This document shows, one piece after another, positions 29,490 to 37,564 of a stretch of 64,000 bases of DNA. The stretch lies in contig NZ_FWFR01000001.1 of NCBI RefSeq assembly GCF_900172325.1, positions 558,001-622,000 of the forward strand. Direction: 5' to 3'. The first letter of the stretch is position 1; each line of letters opens with the position of its first letter. Below the pieces are notes generated by a model. The model worked only from the letters and a program-made list of their open reading frames with translations. It searched no databases and was not told the origin of the DNA. The stretch is from Oceanibacterium hippocampi (GTDB taxonomy: Bacteria; Pseudomonadota; Alphaproteobacteria; Sneathiellales; Sneathiellaceae). A program made the translations under genes and the position numbers.

Positions 29490-30698
29490 TCACTCGTCAG
29501 TGACGACACGCGTGACGCTGCCGTCCTCTACCTTGAAAAATTGCGCGGCGCCGTCGAAACCCTCGAACAGCGACCGGTCGGTCCCGGTCAGCCATGCCTG
29601 GGCGCCGAGCGCGATGATTTCGTCGAGCAGCGCGGCGCGTCGGCCGGCGTCGAGATGGGCCGTGACCTCGTCGAACAGCAGCAGCGGCACGGCGCGCCGC
29701 CGTTCGACCAGAAGCCGGGCGTCGGCGAGCACGATGCTGACGAGCAGCGCCTTCTGCTCGCCGGTCGAGCAATGTTCGGCCGGCATGTCCTTGACGACAT
29801 GGCGGACCAGGAGGTCGCTGCGATGTGGCCCGGCGGCGGCGCCGCCGCTCTCACCATCGCGTGACCGGGCATCGGCGAGCGCGGCCCTGAGACGATCCTC
29901 GGCGGCGAGCGCCGGACCTTCATCGAGCCAGCCCTCGACATCGCCGGCAAGGGCCAGGCCGGCGCGCGGAAACGGGCCGCTCGCCTGGGCCATGACGCCG
30001 GCAAGCTCGCGCAGCAATTCCCGCCGGGCCGCGGCGATCGCCACCGCGAGCTCCGCCATGCCGGCTTCCAGCGCGTCGAGCCAGGTACGGTCGCCCCGCG
30101 ACTCGCGGAGCAGGCGGCTCCGTTCGCGCATGGTGCGCTCGTAGGCGTTGACCCGGCGGGCGTGGTCCGGATCGATGCCGTAGACCAGCCGGTCCAGGAA
30201 CCGGCGCCGGCCGGACGGCCCGTCCAGGAACAGGCGATCCATCTGTGGCGTCAGCCAGGTCGCCGCGAGCACGCCGCCGAGCGCAGCCGGACCGGATGCG
30301 GTCTCGCCGTCGATGCGGACAATCCGGCGCTCGCTGGCGGCGCCTTCGCCCTCGGCCGGGCGGAGACCCGATCCGATGCGATGCTGGCCGTCGAAGCCGG
30401 AGACGTCGGCGGCGATCGCCCAGCCACCGTCGCCGCCCTGCCGGGCCAGGTCGACCAGCCGCGCGCCCCGCAATCCGCGGCCGGGGACGAGCAGCGAAAG
30501 CGCCTCCAGCAGGTTCGTCTTGCCGGCCCCGTTCGGCCCCGTCAGCACCACCGGGCGCGGCTCGACCTCGAGGGTCAGCGCACGGTAGGAGCGGAAATCG
30601 GTCAGCCTGAGCCGTTCGGCCGCCAGCCTGCGGGCAGGCCGAACGGTGTCGGGCGCATGCAATGCGGCCGCTTCGTCATCCTCCCGCCCGGCCGGCAT
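29490..30698 (-). CDS. recF: DNA replication and repair protein RecF
   Basis: Loads RecA at gaps with RecO and RecR. The 402-residue SMC-like ATPase has Walker A GPNGAGKTN, signature STGEQKALLVSIVLA and Walker B FDEVTAHLD. The core begins at RLRLTDFRSYRAL; before it lies a 30-residue (from ATG 30698) or 47-residue (from a TTG at 30749 that overlaps the dnaN stop) unstructured leader. Neither start has a good ribosome-binding site, so the true N-terminus is open. Lies between dnaN and gyrB, the classic order. Confidence 0.93.
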   Translation of the reverse strand: MPAGREDDEAAALHAPDTVRPARRLAAERLRLTDFRSYRALTLEVEPRPVVLTGPNGAGKTNLLEALSLLVPGRGLRGARLVDLARQGGDGGWAIAADVSGFDGQHRIGSGLRPAEGEGAASERRIVRIDGETASGPAALGGVLAATWLTPQMDRLFLDGPSGRRRFLDRLVYGIDPDHARRVNAYERTMRERSRLLRESRGDRTWLDALEAGMAELAVAIAAARRELLRELAGVMAQASGPFPRAGLALAGDVEGWLDEGPALAAEDRLRAALADARSRDGESGGAAAGPHRSDLLVRHVVKDMPAEHCSTGEQKALLVSIVLADARLLVERRRAVPLLLFDEVTAHLDAGRRAALLDEIIALGAQAWLTGTDRSLFEGFDGAAQFFKVEDGSVTRVVTDE

Positions 30699-30745
30699 CA
30701 GGGCCGGCCCGCGAGCCTGGACGCTGGACGTCAGGGTACTTCTCC

Positions 30746-31864
30746 TCAAACGCGCATCGGCATCAGGACGTAGAGCGCGCTTTCCTCGGTGCCATCCCGT
30801 ACCAGCGTCGGGGACGACGCGTCGGCAAAAATGAACTGGGCGTTCTCGCCCTCGATCTGGGCCGCGATATCGAGCAGGTAGCGGGAATTGAAACCCACTT
30901 CCAGCGGATCGGAGCTGTAGTGGACGCTGATCTCCTCGGTCGCCGTGCCAGCATCCGGGCTGGTCGCCGACAGCGTCAGTTTCTCGCCCTGGACCGCCAG
31001 CTTCACCGCGCGCGAGCGCTCCGTCGAGATCGTCGAGACCCGGTCGACCGCCTTGGCGAAGACCTTGCCGTCGACCTCCATGACCTTGTCGTTGCCCGAC
31101 GGGATGACGCGCTCGTATTCCGGGAACGTGCCGTCGATCAGCTTCGAGGTCAGAACGGCGTTATCGAACGTGAAGCGGATCTTGCCGTCCGACAGCTCGA
31201 CGCGGACATGGTCCTCGCTGCCATCGATCAGCTTGCGGATCTCGGCCACCGTCTTGCGCGGGACGATGATGCCGGGCATCCCGGCGGCGCCTTCCGGCAG
31301 CGGTGTCTCGACCCGGGCCAGCCGGTGACCGTCGGTCGCGACCGCGCGCAGCATCGGCACGCCGGCCGATTCCGCGGCATGCAGGTAGATGCCGTTCAGA
31401 TAATACCGGGTTTCCTCGGTCGAGATCGCGAAGCGCGTCTTGTCGATCAGCCGGCAGAGCTCGGCCACCGAAAGCTTGAAGGAATAGGGCAGGTCGCCGC
31501 TCGTCATCAGCGGGAAGTCATCCTGCGGCAGGCAGGCGAGCGTGAATTCGGACCGTCCGGCCCGCAGGGTGAGCCGGCCGCTTTCGCTGGAATAGGCAAG
31601 CTCGATCTGCGCACCCTCCGGGAGCTTGCGGACGATGTCGTAGATCATGTGTGCCGGCACGGTGGTCCCGCCGGCGGTGACGATCGACGCCTCGACCCGT
31701 TCATTGATCGCCAGGTCGAGATCCGTCGCCGTCAGGGCGAGCGTGCCCGCATCGGCCTCGAGCAGGATGTTCGACAGGATCGGGATGGTATTGCGCCGCT
31801 CGACGGCACTCTGGACATGTCCCAGCGCATTGAGCAGCGCGGCGCGTTCGATCGTCAGTTTCAT
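30746..31864 (-). CDS. dnaN: DNA polymerase III sliding clamp (beta subunit)
   Basis: Ring-shaped clamp that tethers the replicative polymerase, 372 residues in three repeated domains. The N-terminus MKLTIERAALLNALGHVQ, the RRNTIPILSN stretch, ATDGHRLARVE in domain two and the C-terminal YVLMPMRV (partner-binding pocket) are all standard. A 334 bp leader separates it from dnaA, with its own candidate promoter, so it need not depend on dnaA transcription. Confidence 0.97.
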   Translation of the reverse strand: MKLTIERAALLNALGHVQSAVERRNTIPILSNILLEADAGTLALTATDLDLAINERVEASIVTAGGTTVPAHMIYDIVRKLPEGAQIELAYSSESGRLTLRAGRSEFTLACLPQDDFPLMTSGDLPYSFKLSVAELCRLIDKTRFAISTEETRYYLNGIYLHAAESAGVPMLRAVATDGHRLARVETPLPEGAAGMPGIIVPRKTVAEIRKLIDGSEDHVRVELSDGKIRFTFDNAVLTSKLIDGTFPEYERVIPSGNDKVMEVDGKVFAKAVDRVSTISTERSRAVKLAVQGEKLTLSATSPDAGTATEEISVHYSSDPLEVGFNSRYLLDIAAQIEGENAQFIFADASSPTLVRDGTEESALYVLMPMRV

Positions 31865-32198
31865 AATCGCTACGGAGTCCCGGCCTTTGTTGCGAAGGGC
31901 CGCCCCCGGACTGGTGTCTTGCCGTCCGGCCAGGCGCCGCCTTGCCGAAAGATCCTGACACCGATCCGCGTTCGCGGCCCGACTGTGTTGCAGTCTCCCC
32001 CGAGGGATCGGAATTCGACGGAAGTACGCCCCCTGGCGGCCCGTCGATCCAGGCGCAAAAGCACGCCGCTTCCCACAGCCGCCACTATAACAGAATCGAT
32101 CAGATTGGACGACTTTTTAGCGACAAACAAAGCCTTGCCGCGGCGCGTCGGGCAGCGCGGCTTCGGGCATCTTGTGCGGACGGCGCGCAGGACGCCGT
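31865..32198. other. Intergenic leader between dnaA and dnaN
   Basis: 334 bp without a gene. It contains a candidate dnaN promoter (extended -10 at 32084-32092) and hence a predicted leader of about 215 nt, long enough for regulation. No full DnaA box is present; the nearest is a 6-of-9 match at TTCCCACAG (32070-32078). ACGGCG/CGCCGT (near 32187-32205) can form a short hairpin at the dnaA end, without a U-run. Confidence 0.5.
32084..32092 (-). promoter_or_regulatory. dnaN: Candidate extended -10 promoter of dnaN
   Basis: Read on the minus strand, TGTTATAGT has an extended -10 (TGn) and a TATAGT box. No good -35 is found at 16-19 bp, as is common for extended -10 promoters. Lies about 220 bp before the dnaN ATG. 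Confidence 0.4.
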
Positions 32199-33623
32199 TC
32201 AATTCTCCAGCATGCGCCGGAGAAGCTCGAGATCTTCGGCGATTGTCGCGTCGAGACCGCGCAATTCCTCGATCTTTCGCAGCGCATGCATGACCGTCGT
32301 GTGGTCGCGGCCACCGAACTGACGGCCGATCTCGGGCAGGCTTCGCGAGGTGAGTTGCTTGGCCAGATACATCGCCACCTGCCGTGGCCGGGCGACGGCC
32401 CGGGCCCGGCGCGCCGACTGCATTTCGGCAAGGCGGATATTGTAATGCTCGGCGACCCGCTTCTGGATCTCCTCGATGGTGACCCGCCGGTCGTTGGCGC
32501 GCAGCAGGTCGCGCAACACTTCCTGGGTGCTCTCGAGGGTAATCGGCCGCTTGGTCAGGTCGGAATAGGCGACCACGCGGTTGAGCGCGCCCTCAAGCTC
32601 CCGGACGTTCGACACGATCTTGCGGGCGAGAAACTCCAGAACCTTCGGCGGCACTGCTTCGGCGCGCATCTGCTCCTGCTTCGATTGCAGGATCCCCAGC
32701 CGAAGCTCGTAGTCGGTCGGATGGATGTCGGCGACCAGTCCCCAGCCGAGGCGGGACCGCATTCGCTCCTCGATACCCTCCAGATCGGTCGGCGAGCGGT
32801 CGCCGGAAATGATGATCTGGCGGTTCTGGTCGACGAGCGCGTTAAACGTGTGGAAGAATTCCTCCTGGGTGGAGTCCTTGCCGGCGATGAACTGGACATC
32901 GTCGATCATCAGCACGTCGACCGAGCGGAACTGCTCCTTGAAGGTCATCGTGTCCTTGTATCGGAGTGCCCGGATGAACCGGTACATGAACTTCTCGGCG
33001 GACAGGTAGAAGACCCGCTTTTCCGGCGCGCTCTCGCGAAGCTGCAGGCCGATCGCATGCATCAGATGGGTCTTGCCGAGACCCACGCCGCCATAGAGAT
33101 AGAGCGGGTTGAAGGGCACGGTCTTGGCCTCCGCGACCCGACGTGCGGCCGCGTGGGCAAGCTCGTTCGACTTGCCGACGACAAAATTATCGAAGCTGAG
33201 CCGGGCGTCGAACGGCGCGCCGATCTCGTCCGGATCGTCGCCGGACCGGGCTTGCGCCGCCGGGGCCTGCTGGGCGGTTTTTGCCGCCGCCGGCGTCGCG
33301 TTCACCCGTGCGGTCTTGCCGGCAGCCTTGTCCGGCGCCGCACCCTGCCGTTCGCGGACGCCCAGGGTGACCTCCTGCACGGCGCTGTTTTCGTCACGCC
33401 AGAAGCCGAGGATCCGTTCGGCGTAGTGGCTGGAGACCCAGTCGCGCATGAAACGGGTCGGCGCCACGATCACGGCCCGCCGGTCGGCCAGCCCGTTGAA
33501 GGCAAGCGGCCGGACCCAGGAATTGTAGGTGGCCTCGCCCAGGTCCTTCTTGAGCCGGGCCTGTACGGCTGACCACTGACGCGCCGCCTCGGGATCCGGG
33601 GCGCAGACGTTACGACGGTTCAT
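32199..33623 (-). CDS. dnaA: Chromosomal replication initiator protein DnaA
   Basis: Binds DnaA boxes at the origin and opens the duplex; 474 residues. Domain I spans about 10-85. An Ala-rich linker (about 95-140) follows. The AAA+ domain has Walker A GGVGLGKTH (178-186) and Walker B LMIDDVQF (238-245). Domain IV has the DNA-binding signature GRDHTTVMHA near the C-terminus. Start MNRRN at 33623 is 4 bp after the rhodanese stop, so the two are probably coupled. Next gene dnaN follows after 334 bp. Confidence 0.97.
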   Translation of the reverse strand: MNRRNVCAPDPEAARQWSAVQARLKKDLGEATYNSWVRPLAFNGLADRRAVIVAPTRFMRDWVSSHYAERILGFWRDENSAVQEVTLGVRERQGAAPDKAAGKTARVNATPAAAKTAQQAPAAQARSGDDPDEIGAPFDARLSFDNFVVGKSNELAHAAARRVAEAKTVPFNPLYLYGGVGLGKTHLMHAIGLQLRESAPEKRVFYLSAEKFMYRFIRALRYKDTMTFKEQFRSVDVLMIDDVQFIAGKDSTQEEFFHTFNALVDQNRQIIISGDRSPTDLEGIEERMRSRLGWGLVADIHPTDYELRLGILQSKQEQMRAEAVPPKVLEFLARKIVSNVRELEGALNRVVAYSDLTKRPITLESTQEVLRDLLRANDRRVTIEEIQKRVAEHYNIRLAEMQSARRARAVARPRQVAMYLAKQLTSRSLPEIGRQFGGRDHTTVMHALRKIEELRGLDATIAEDLELLRRMLEN

Positions 33624-33627
33624 CGCG

Positions 33628-34074
33628 CTACCCCTGCGTCCAGGGAAGGCCTGCGACTTTCCAGCCGTTGACCGTGCCGCGGTGGCCGCGGGCATCGCGA
33701 TCGCCCTCGAACCCCTCGGCGATATTGTAGCAGCGCCGGTAGCCGGCGGCGGTCATCTCGATCGCCGCGTCGCGCGAGCGGGCGCCCGAACGACAGAGAA
33801 AGAGGATCGGCGCGTCGCGCTCGGCGACCAGCTTGGAGACCTCATCCACGAAACGTCCGTTGGGGCTCATGCTGGGAAACAGCTTCCAGGAAATATGCGT
33901 CGCCCTGTTCGGCAGGCCGGACAGGTCCGCGATGCCGACGAAGGACCACTCGGCGTCCGTCCGAACATCGACCAGCGTCGCCCGATCGTCCCCCTTCAGC
34001 ATCTCCCAGGCATCCCGCGGCGATACGTCCCCTGCATATGCCACGGCATCCGCGCCGTCATGTCCCCGCGCCAT
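33628..34074 (-). CDS. Rhodanese-like domain protein upstream of dnaA
   Basis: A 148-residue single rhodanese domain. The entry is SPRDAWEML, the CH2A-like strand is ATLVDVRTDAEW, and the active loop is CRSGARS (C94), typical of sulfurtransferases or arsenate-reductase-like rhodaneses. The C-terminal NGWKVAGLPW is conserved in bacterial single-domain forms. The sulfur acceptor is unknown. It stands between rpsT and dnaA with only 4 bp before dnaA, so it shares dnaA's transcript and might influence or share its regulation. A TAGGA box precedes the ATG. Confidence 0.88.
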   Translation of the reverse strand: MARGHDGADAVAYAGDVSPRDAWEMLKGDDRATLVDVRTDAEWSFVGIADLSGLPNRATHISWKLFPSMSPNGRFVDEVSKLVAERDAPILFLCRSGARSRDAAIEMTAAGYRRCYNIAEGFEGDRDARGHRGTVNGWKVAGLPWTQG

Positions 34075-34622
34075 TTCCTACGAGCCCTTTTGTTTCTTCA
34101 TGAAGTTAGAGAGCAAGACTGCCTAAACAACTCGATACGCGTACAAAATGACACCCATATGTCTTGAACTGATCTGCATCCACACACAAACAAATCAGGC
34201 GATTTCTCGCGCAGTTCATCGACCGAGTACTTTCCAGTAACCGTCGAATACATCCGGATTTTAGTCTGAGGACTGTCTCTGGCGTGCCCCGCCGCCTCGT
34301 GGCACAGGTTAGTCAGAGTGTCATGGCCTTGCAATAGGCTGCGCGGGACTCGCCGCGATTTCTACCCTGCGGTGGTTATCAGGCCACGCTATTACACCCG
34401 ACGTAGGGCGTATGTCGTATCTCGCGGATGGCCCGATACCAGATTTCGAATGAATCAATTTGTTACAGATTCATGCAACTGAACATCCGGATCCGGGTCT
34501 CCGTCCGGCGAGAGAATCACCTCGCAGGGCGCCAGTGCCGGGCCGGATCGCATGCCGTCCGCCGACACGAAAAAGCCGCGCCCGGAAGGCGCGGCGTCAT
34601 CGAATCCGGCGTCGAACCGAAG
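34075..34622. other. Low-GC intergenic region upstream of rhodanese-dnaA
   Basis: 548 bp with no supported gene, visibly richer in A and T than its surroundings. It must carry the promoter for rhodanese-dnaA and, at its far end, the rpsT terminator. ATGAATC (34450-34456) and GATTCAT (34468-34474) form a hairpin. GCATCCACA near 34171-34179 matches seven of nine DnaA-box bases; no perfect box is present. A 78-codon frame at 34098-34334 (-) has no ribosome-binding site or recognisable domain. Candidate origin or dnaA control region. Confidence 0.55.
34570..34595 (-). terminator. rpsT: Rho-independent terminator of rpsT
   Basis: GCCGCGCC (34575-34582), five-base loop CGGAA, GGCGCGGC (34588-34595), followed on the minus strand by a five-base T-run (34570-34574 in complement). 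It lies about 28 bp after the rpsT stop. Perfect 8 bp stem with U-tract; the clearest terminator in the window. Confidence 0.9.
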
Positions 34623-34889
34623 TCAGGCCGAGAGGCTCTTGACCCGCGCGGCGAGCCGCGAGGTCTTCCGCGACGCGGTATTCTTGCGAAGGATGCCCTT
34701 GCTCACGCCACGGGCCAATTCGGCCTGCGCGACACGCAGTGCCTGCGAAGCGGCATCCTTGTCGCCGGTCGTGATCGCCTCTTCGACCTTCTTGACGTAG
34801 GTCCGGATACGGCTGCGACGGGCACCGTTGACTTCGGTGCGTCGTGCCGTCTGGCGAATGCGCTTGAGCGCTGATTTGTGGTGCGCCAT
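34623..34889 (-). CDS. rpsT: 30S ribosomal protein S20
   Basis: Small, basic 88-residue ribosomal protein that binds 16S rRNA. The sequence begins [17 protein letters not shown], the usual S20 start, and keeps the long basic helices ([30 protein letters not shown]). It has its own strong promoter and terminator, so it is expressed as a single gene even though it lies in line with the enoyl-CoA hydratase and dnaA genes. The rpsT-dnaA adjacency is typical of alphaproteobacteria. Confidence 0.97.
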   Translation of the reverse strand: MAHHKSALKRIRQTARRTEVNGARRSRIRTYVKKVEEAITTGDKDAASQALRVAQAELARGVSKGILRKNTASRKTSRLAARVKSLSA

Positions 34890-34924
34890 CGTTGGTCACG
34901 CTCCAAGGGAAATCGGAAGGCGGC

Positions 34925-34953
34925 GTTATAGCGACGCCGCGTCAAGCCGTCAA
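34925..34953 (-). promoter_or_regulatory. rpsT: Sigma70-type promoter of rpsT
   Basis: On the minus strand, TTGACG (34948-34953 in complement) and TATAAC (34925-34930 in complement) are separated by exactly 17 bases; both boxes match five of six consensus bases. The predicted start leaves a leader of about 30 nt before the rpsT ATG with a TTGGAG ribosome-binding site. Confidence 0.78.
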
Positions 34954-34981
34954 CCGGTGTTCGCCGGTCGAGAGCGGTGAA

Positions 34982-35758
34982 TTAGCGATTCTTGAACTGC
35001 GGCTTCCGCTTTTCGGCGAAGGCCGCCATTCCTTCCTTCTGGTCTTCGGTCGAGAAGGTCGAGTGGAAGATCCGCCGCTCGAACAGGATGCCCTCCCGAA
35101 GCGTCGTCTCGAAGGCCTTGTTGACCGATTCCTTGGCCATCATCACCGACGGCCGCGACAGGCTGCAGATCCGCTCGGCCACCTTGATCGCCTCGTCGAT
35201 CAGGCTGTCGGCGGGGACGATGCGGCTGACGAGGCCGGCGCGCTCCGCCTCCTCGGCATCCATCATGCGGGCGGTCAGGCACATCTCCATCGCCTTGGCC
35301 TTGCCGATCGCGCGGGTCAGTCGCTGGGTGCCGCCGGCGCCCGGCAGGGTGCCCAGATTGATCTCCGGCTGGCCGAAACGAGCGTTGTCCGCGGCGAGGA
35401 TGAAGTCGCACATCATCGCGACTTCGCAGCCGCCGCCGAGCGCGTACCCCGCGACCGCGGCGATGACCGGCTTGCGGCAGGTCGTGATCCGCTCCCAGTT
35501 GGCGGTGATGAAGTCTTCCTTGTAGACGTCCATGTAGGACTTCGACTGCATCTCCTTGATGTCCGCGCCCGCGGCGAAAGCCTTCTCGGAGCCGGTCAGG
35601 ACGATAGCGCCGATGGCGTCATCCGCCTCGAACACGTCGATGGCCTCGGCCAGCTCGGTCATCAGCGCCTTGTTGAGGGCGTTGAGCGCCTCCGGGCGGT
35701 TGAGGGTGATCAGGCCGACCGGCCCCTTGGTGCTGACAAGGATATTCTCGTAAGCCAT
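34982..35758 (-). CDS. Enoyl-CoA hydratase
   Basis: Hydrates trans-2-enoyl-CoA in beta-oxidation, 258 residues, cytoplasmic. It has both catalytic glutamates of the crotonase family: E112 in [12 protein letters not shown] and E132 in [15 protein letters not shown]. The CoA oxyanion-hole stretch is [11 protein letters not shown] (60-70). Both glutamates favour a true hydratase over the isomerase or decarboxylase relatives. The start is MAYEN, preceded by AAGGAAA and a GGAACCGTTCC dyad. It lies between mutM and rpsT, with no other beta-oxidation genes nearby except the thiolase at 46 kb. Confidence 0.93.
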   Translation of the reverse strand: MAYENILVSTKGPVGLITLNRPEALNALNKALMTELAEAIDVFEADDAIGAIVLTGSEKAFAAGADIKEMQSKSYMDVYKEDFITANWERITTCRKPVIAAVAGYALGGGCEVAMMCDFILAADNARFGQPEINLGTLPGAGGTQRLTRAIGKAKAMEMCLTARMMDAEEAERAGLVSRIVPADSLIDEAIKVAERICSLSRPSVMMAKESVNKAFETTLREGILFERRIFHSTFSTEDQKEGMAAFAEKRKPQFKNR

Positions 35759-35899
35759 GGAACGGTTCCGTTTCCTTCTGCCGACGCCACCGATACGGGG
35801 CGGCATCATGTCATGCGTGGCCGACTGTTTACGCCTACCGGGCCGGCGAGATCAACTGCCGTGACCGCCCGGCACGGCGTATCGATACTGGCGCCGTGC

Positions 35900-36730
35900 T
35901 CAGCGCTGGTGCACCGGACAATAATAGGTCGAGCGGCCGGACTGCACGATGCGGCGGATCGTGCCGCCGCAGCCGGGCGACGGACAGGCCTCCCCGGCGC
36001 GGTCGTACACGGCGAAGCTGTGCTGGAAATAGCCGAGTTCGCCGGACGCCTGCCGGTAGTCCCGAAGGCTCGATCCGCCAGCGGCGATCGCCCGGTTGAG
36101 AACGTCGCGAATCGCTGCCGCGAGGCGTTCGGCGCGGGCCGGCCCGACATTGGCGGCCAGCCTGCGCGGCGAGATCCCGGCCTGGTGCAGCGCCTCGGAG
36201 ACATAGATGTTGCCAAGCCCGGCAACGACACGCTGGTCGAGAAGCACGGCCTTGATCGGGCTATGCCGCCCGGCCAGCGCGGCAGCCAGGGCCTGGCCGT
36301 TGAACGCGTTGCCGAGCGGCTCCGGTCCCAGTCCGGCGAGGAACCGGTAGCCGGCCAGGTCGGGTTCCGCCACCAGGTCCATGAACCCGAAGCGGCGGTG
36401 ATCATTGAAGGTCACGATCATGTCGTCTTCGGTGACGAAGACGATGTGGTCGTGGCGGCCAGGCGTCGGCTCCGGCGGCGGCTGCACGTCGAAGCGGCCG
36501 GACATGCCGAGATGGACGATCAGCACGGTGCCGTCATCGAGATCGACGAGGATGAACTTGGCGCGCCGCCGCATGGTCACGACACGGCGTCCGGCGAGCC
36601 GTTCGGCGAACCGCTCGGGCAGCGGGAAGCGCAGGTCCGGACGGCGCTGGACGACGCGCGCAAGGCGACGTCCGACCATCACGGCGGCAAGGCCGCGGCA
36701 CACCGTTTCGACTTCGGGAAGCTCGGGCAT
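35900..36730 (-). CDS. mutM: Formamidopyrimidine-DNA glycosylase
   Basis: Removes 8-oxoguanine and other oxidised purines, then cuts the strand; 276 residues. The N-terminal MPELPEVET holds the catalytic proline (P2) and E3; K58 ([10 protein letters not shown]) matches the DNA-contact lysine. The helix-two-turn-helix lies mid-protein ([13 protein letters not shown]). The zinc finger reads C249-x4-C254-x16-C271-x2-H274, where E. coli has four cysteines with a two-residue first gap. Start at MPELPE, since the proline must be exposed. Divergent from ubiE. Confidence 0.95.
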   Translation of the reverse strand: MPELPEVETVCRGLAAVMVGRRLARVVQRRPDLRFPLPERFAERLAGRRVVTMRRRAKFILVDLDDGTVLIVHLGMSGRFDVQPPPEPTPGRHDHIVFVTEDDMIVTFNDHRRFGFMDLVAEPDLAGYRFLAGLGPEPLGNAFNGQALAAALAGRHSPIKAVLLDQRVVAGLGNIYVSEALHQAGISPRRLAANVGPARAERLAAAIRDVLNRAIAAGGSSLRDYRQASGELGYFQHSFAVYDRAGEACPSPGCGGTIRRIVQSGRSTYYCPVHQR

Positions 36731-36807
36731 GGGCGGCACTGTAGCTTATGGCAAATCGCTGCGCTATCTTGCCGCGAACCCAAGGCTCAGGCGCATCGAG
36801 GGCAGGC

Positions 36808-37557
36808 GTGACGGACAGGCAAACGGCCGATTTCGGCTTTCGCACGGTGGACCGGGAGGAGAAACCCTCGCTGGTCCGCGGCGTGTTCGACAGCGTCGCG
36901 CCCAAGTACGACCTGATGAACGATCTGATGTCCGGCGGCGTGCATCGGCTCTGGAAGGCCGACATGGTGACCAACCTGGCGCCGCGCCCGGGTCAGCATC
37001 TGCTCGACGTGGCTGGCGGGACCGGCGATATCGCCCGGCGCTTCCTGAAGGGGCTGGACGGTGACGGCCGGGTGACGATCGTCGATTATACGCCACGCAT
37101 GCTGGAGGTCGGCCGCGACCGGGCGATCGACGCGGGCATCGTGGAGGGTATTGGCTGGGTTGCCGGTGACGCTGCGCGGCTGCCGGTCGCCGACAATAGC
37201 GTCGACGCCTATACCATCGCCTTCGGGATCCGCAACGTGACCGACATCCCGGGCGCGCTGCGCGAGGCCCGCCGGGTAGTCCGGCCCGGCGGCCGCTTTC
37301 TCTGCCTTGAGTTCAGTCACGTCGCGGTGCCCGGCCTGGACCGGCTTTACGAAGAATTCTCCTTCCGCCTGCTGCCCCGTCTCGGCGGCCTCGTCGCCGG
37401 CGACCGGGACTCCTACCAGTATCTGGTGGAAAGCATCCGCCGCTTTCCCGATCAGGAGACTTTCGCGACGATGATCCGGGAGGCCGGGCTTTCCCGCGTC
37501 AGCTACCGGAATCTCTCCGGCGGTATCGCCGCGCTCCATTCCGCCTGGGTGGTCTGA
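36808..37557 (+). CDS. ubiE: Ubiquinone/menaquinone biosynthesis C-methyltransferase UbiE
   Basis: Adds the C2 methyl group in ubiquinone synthesis; 249 residues from the GTG at 36808. That start gives the usual alphaproteobacterial opening ([13 protein letters not shown]); an ATG at 36748 is only 17 bp from mutM and would add 20 unlike residues. Motifs: [17 protein letters not shown], the SAM site [14 protein letters not shown], and [14 protein letters not shown] with FLCLEFSHV. Followed by ubiB after 7 bp. Confidence 0.95.
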   Translation: MTDRQTADFGFRTVDREEKPSLVRGVFDSVAPKYDLMNDLMSGGVHRLWKADMVTNLAPRPGQHLLDVAGGTGDIARRFLKGLDGDGRVTIVDYTPRMLEVGRDRAIDAGIVEGIGWVAGDAARLPVADNSVDAYTIAFGIRNVTDIPGALREARRVVRPGGRFLCLEFSHVAVPGLDRLYEEFSFRLLPRLGGLVAGDRDSYQYLVESIRRFPDQETFATMIREAGLSRVSYRNLSGGIAALHSAWVV

Positions 37558-37564
37558 CACCGCC

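Noticed and set aside
34098-34334. A 78-codon minus-strand frame in the low-GC gap upstream of dnaA
   Set aside because: No ribosome-binding site, no family resemblance, and it overlaps the region where the dnaA promoter must lie.
34075-34622. Calling this region oriC outright
   Set aside because: No cluster of DnaA boxes is visible and GC skew could not be computed; only a candidate.
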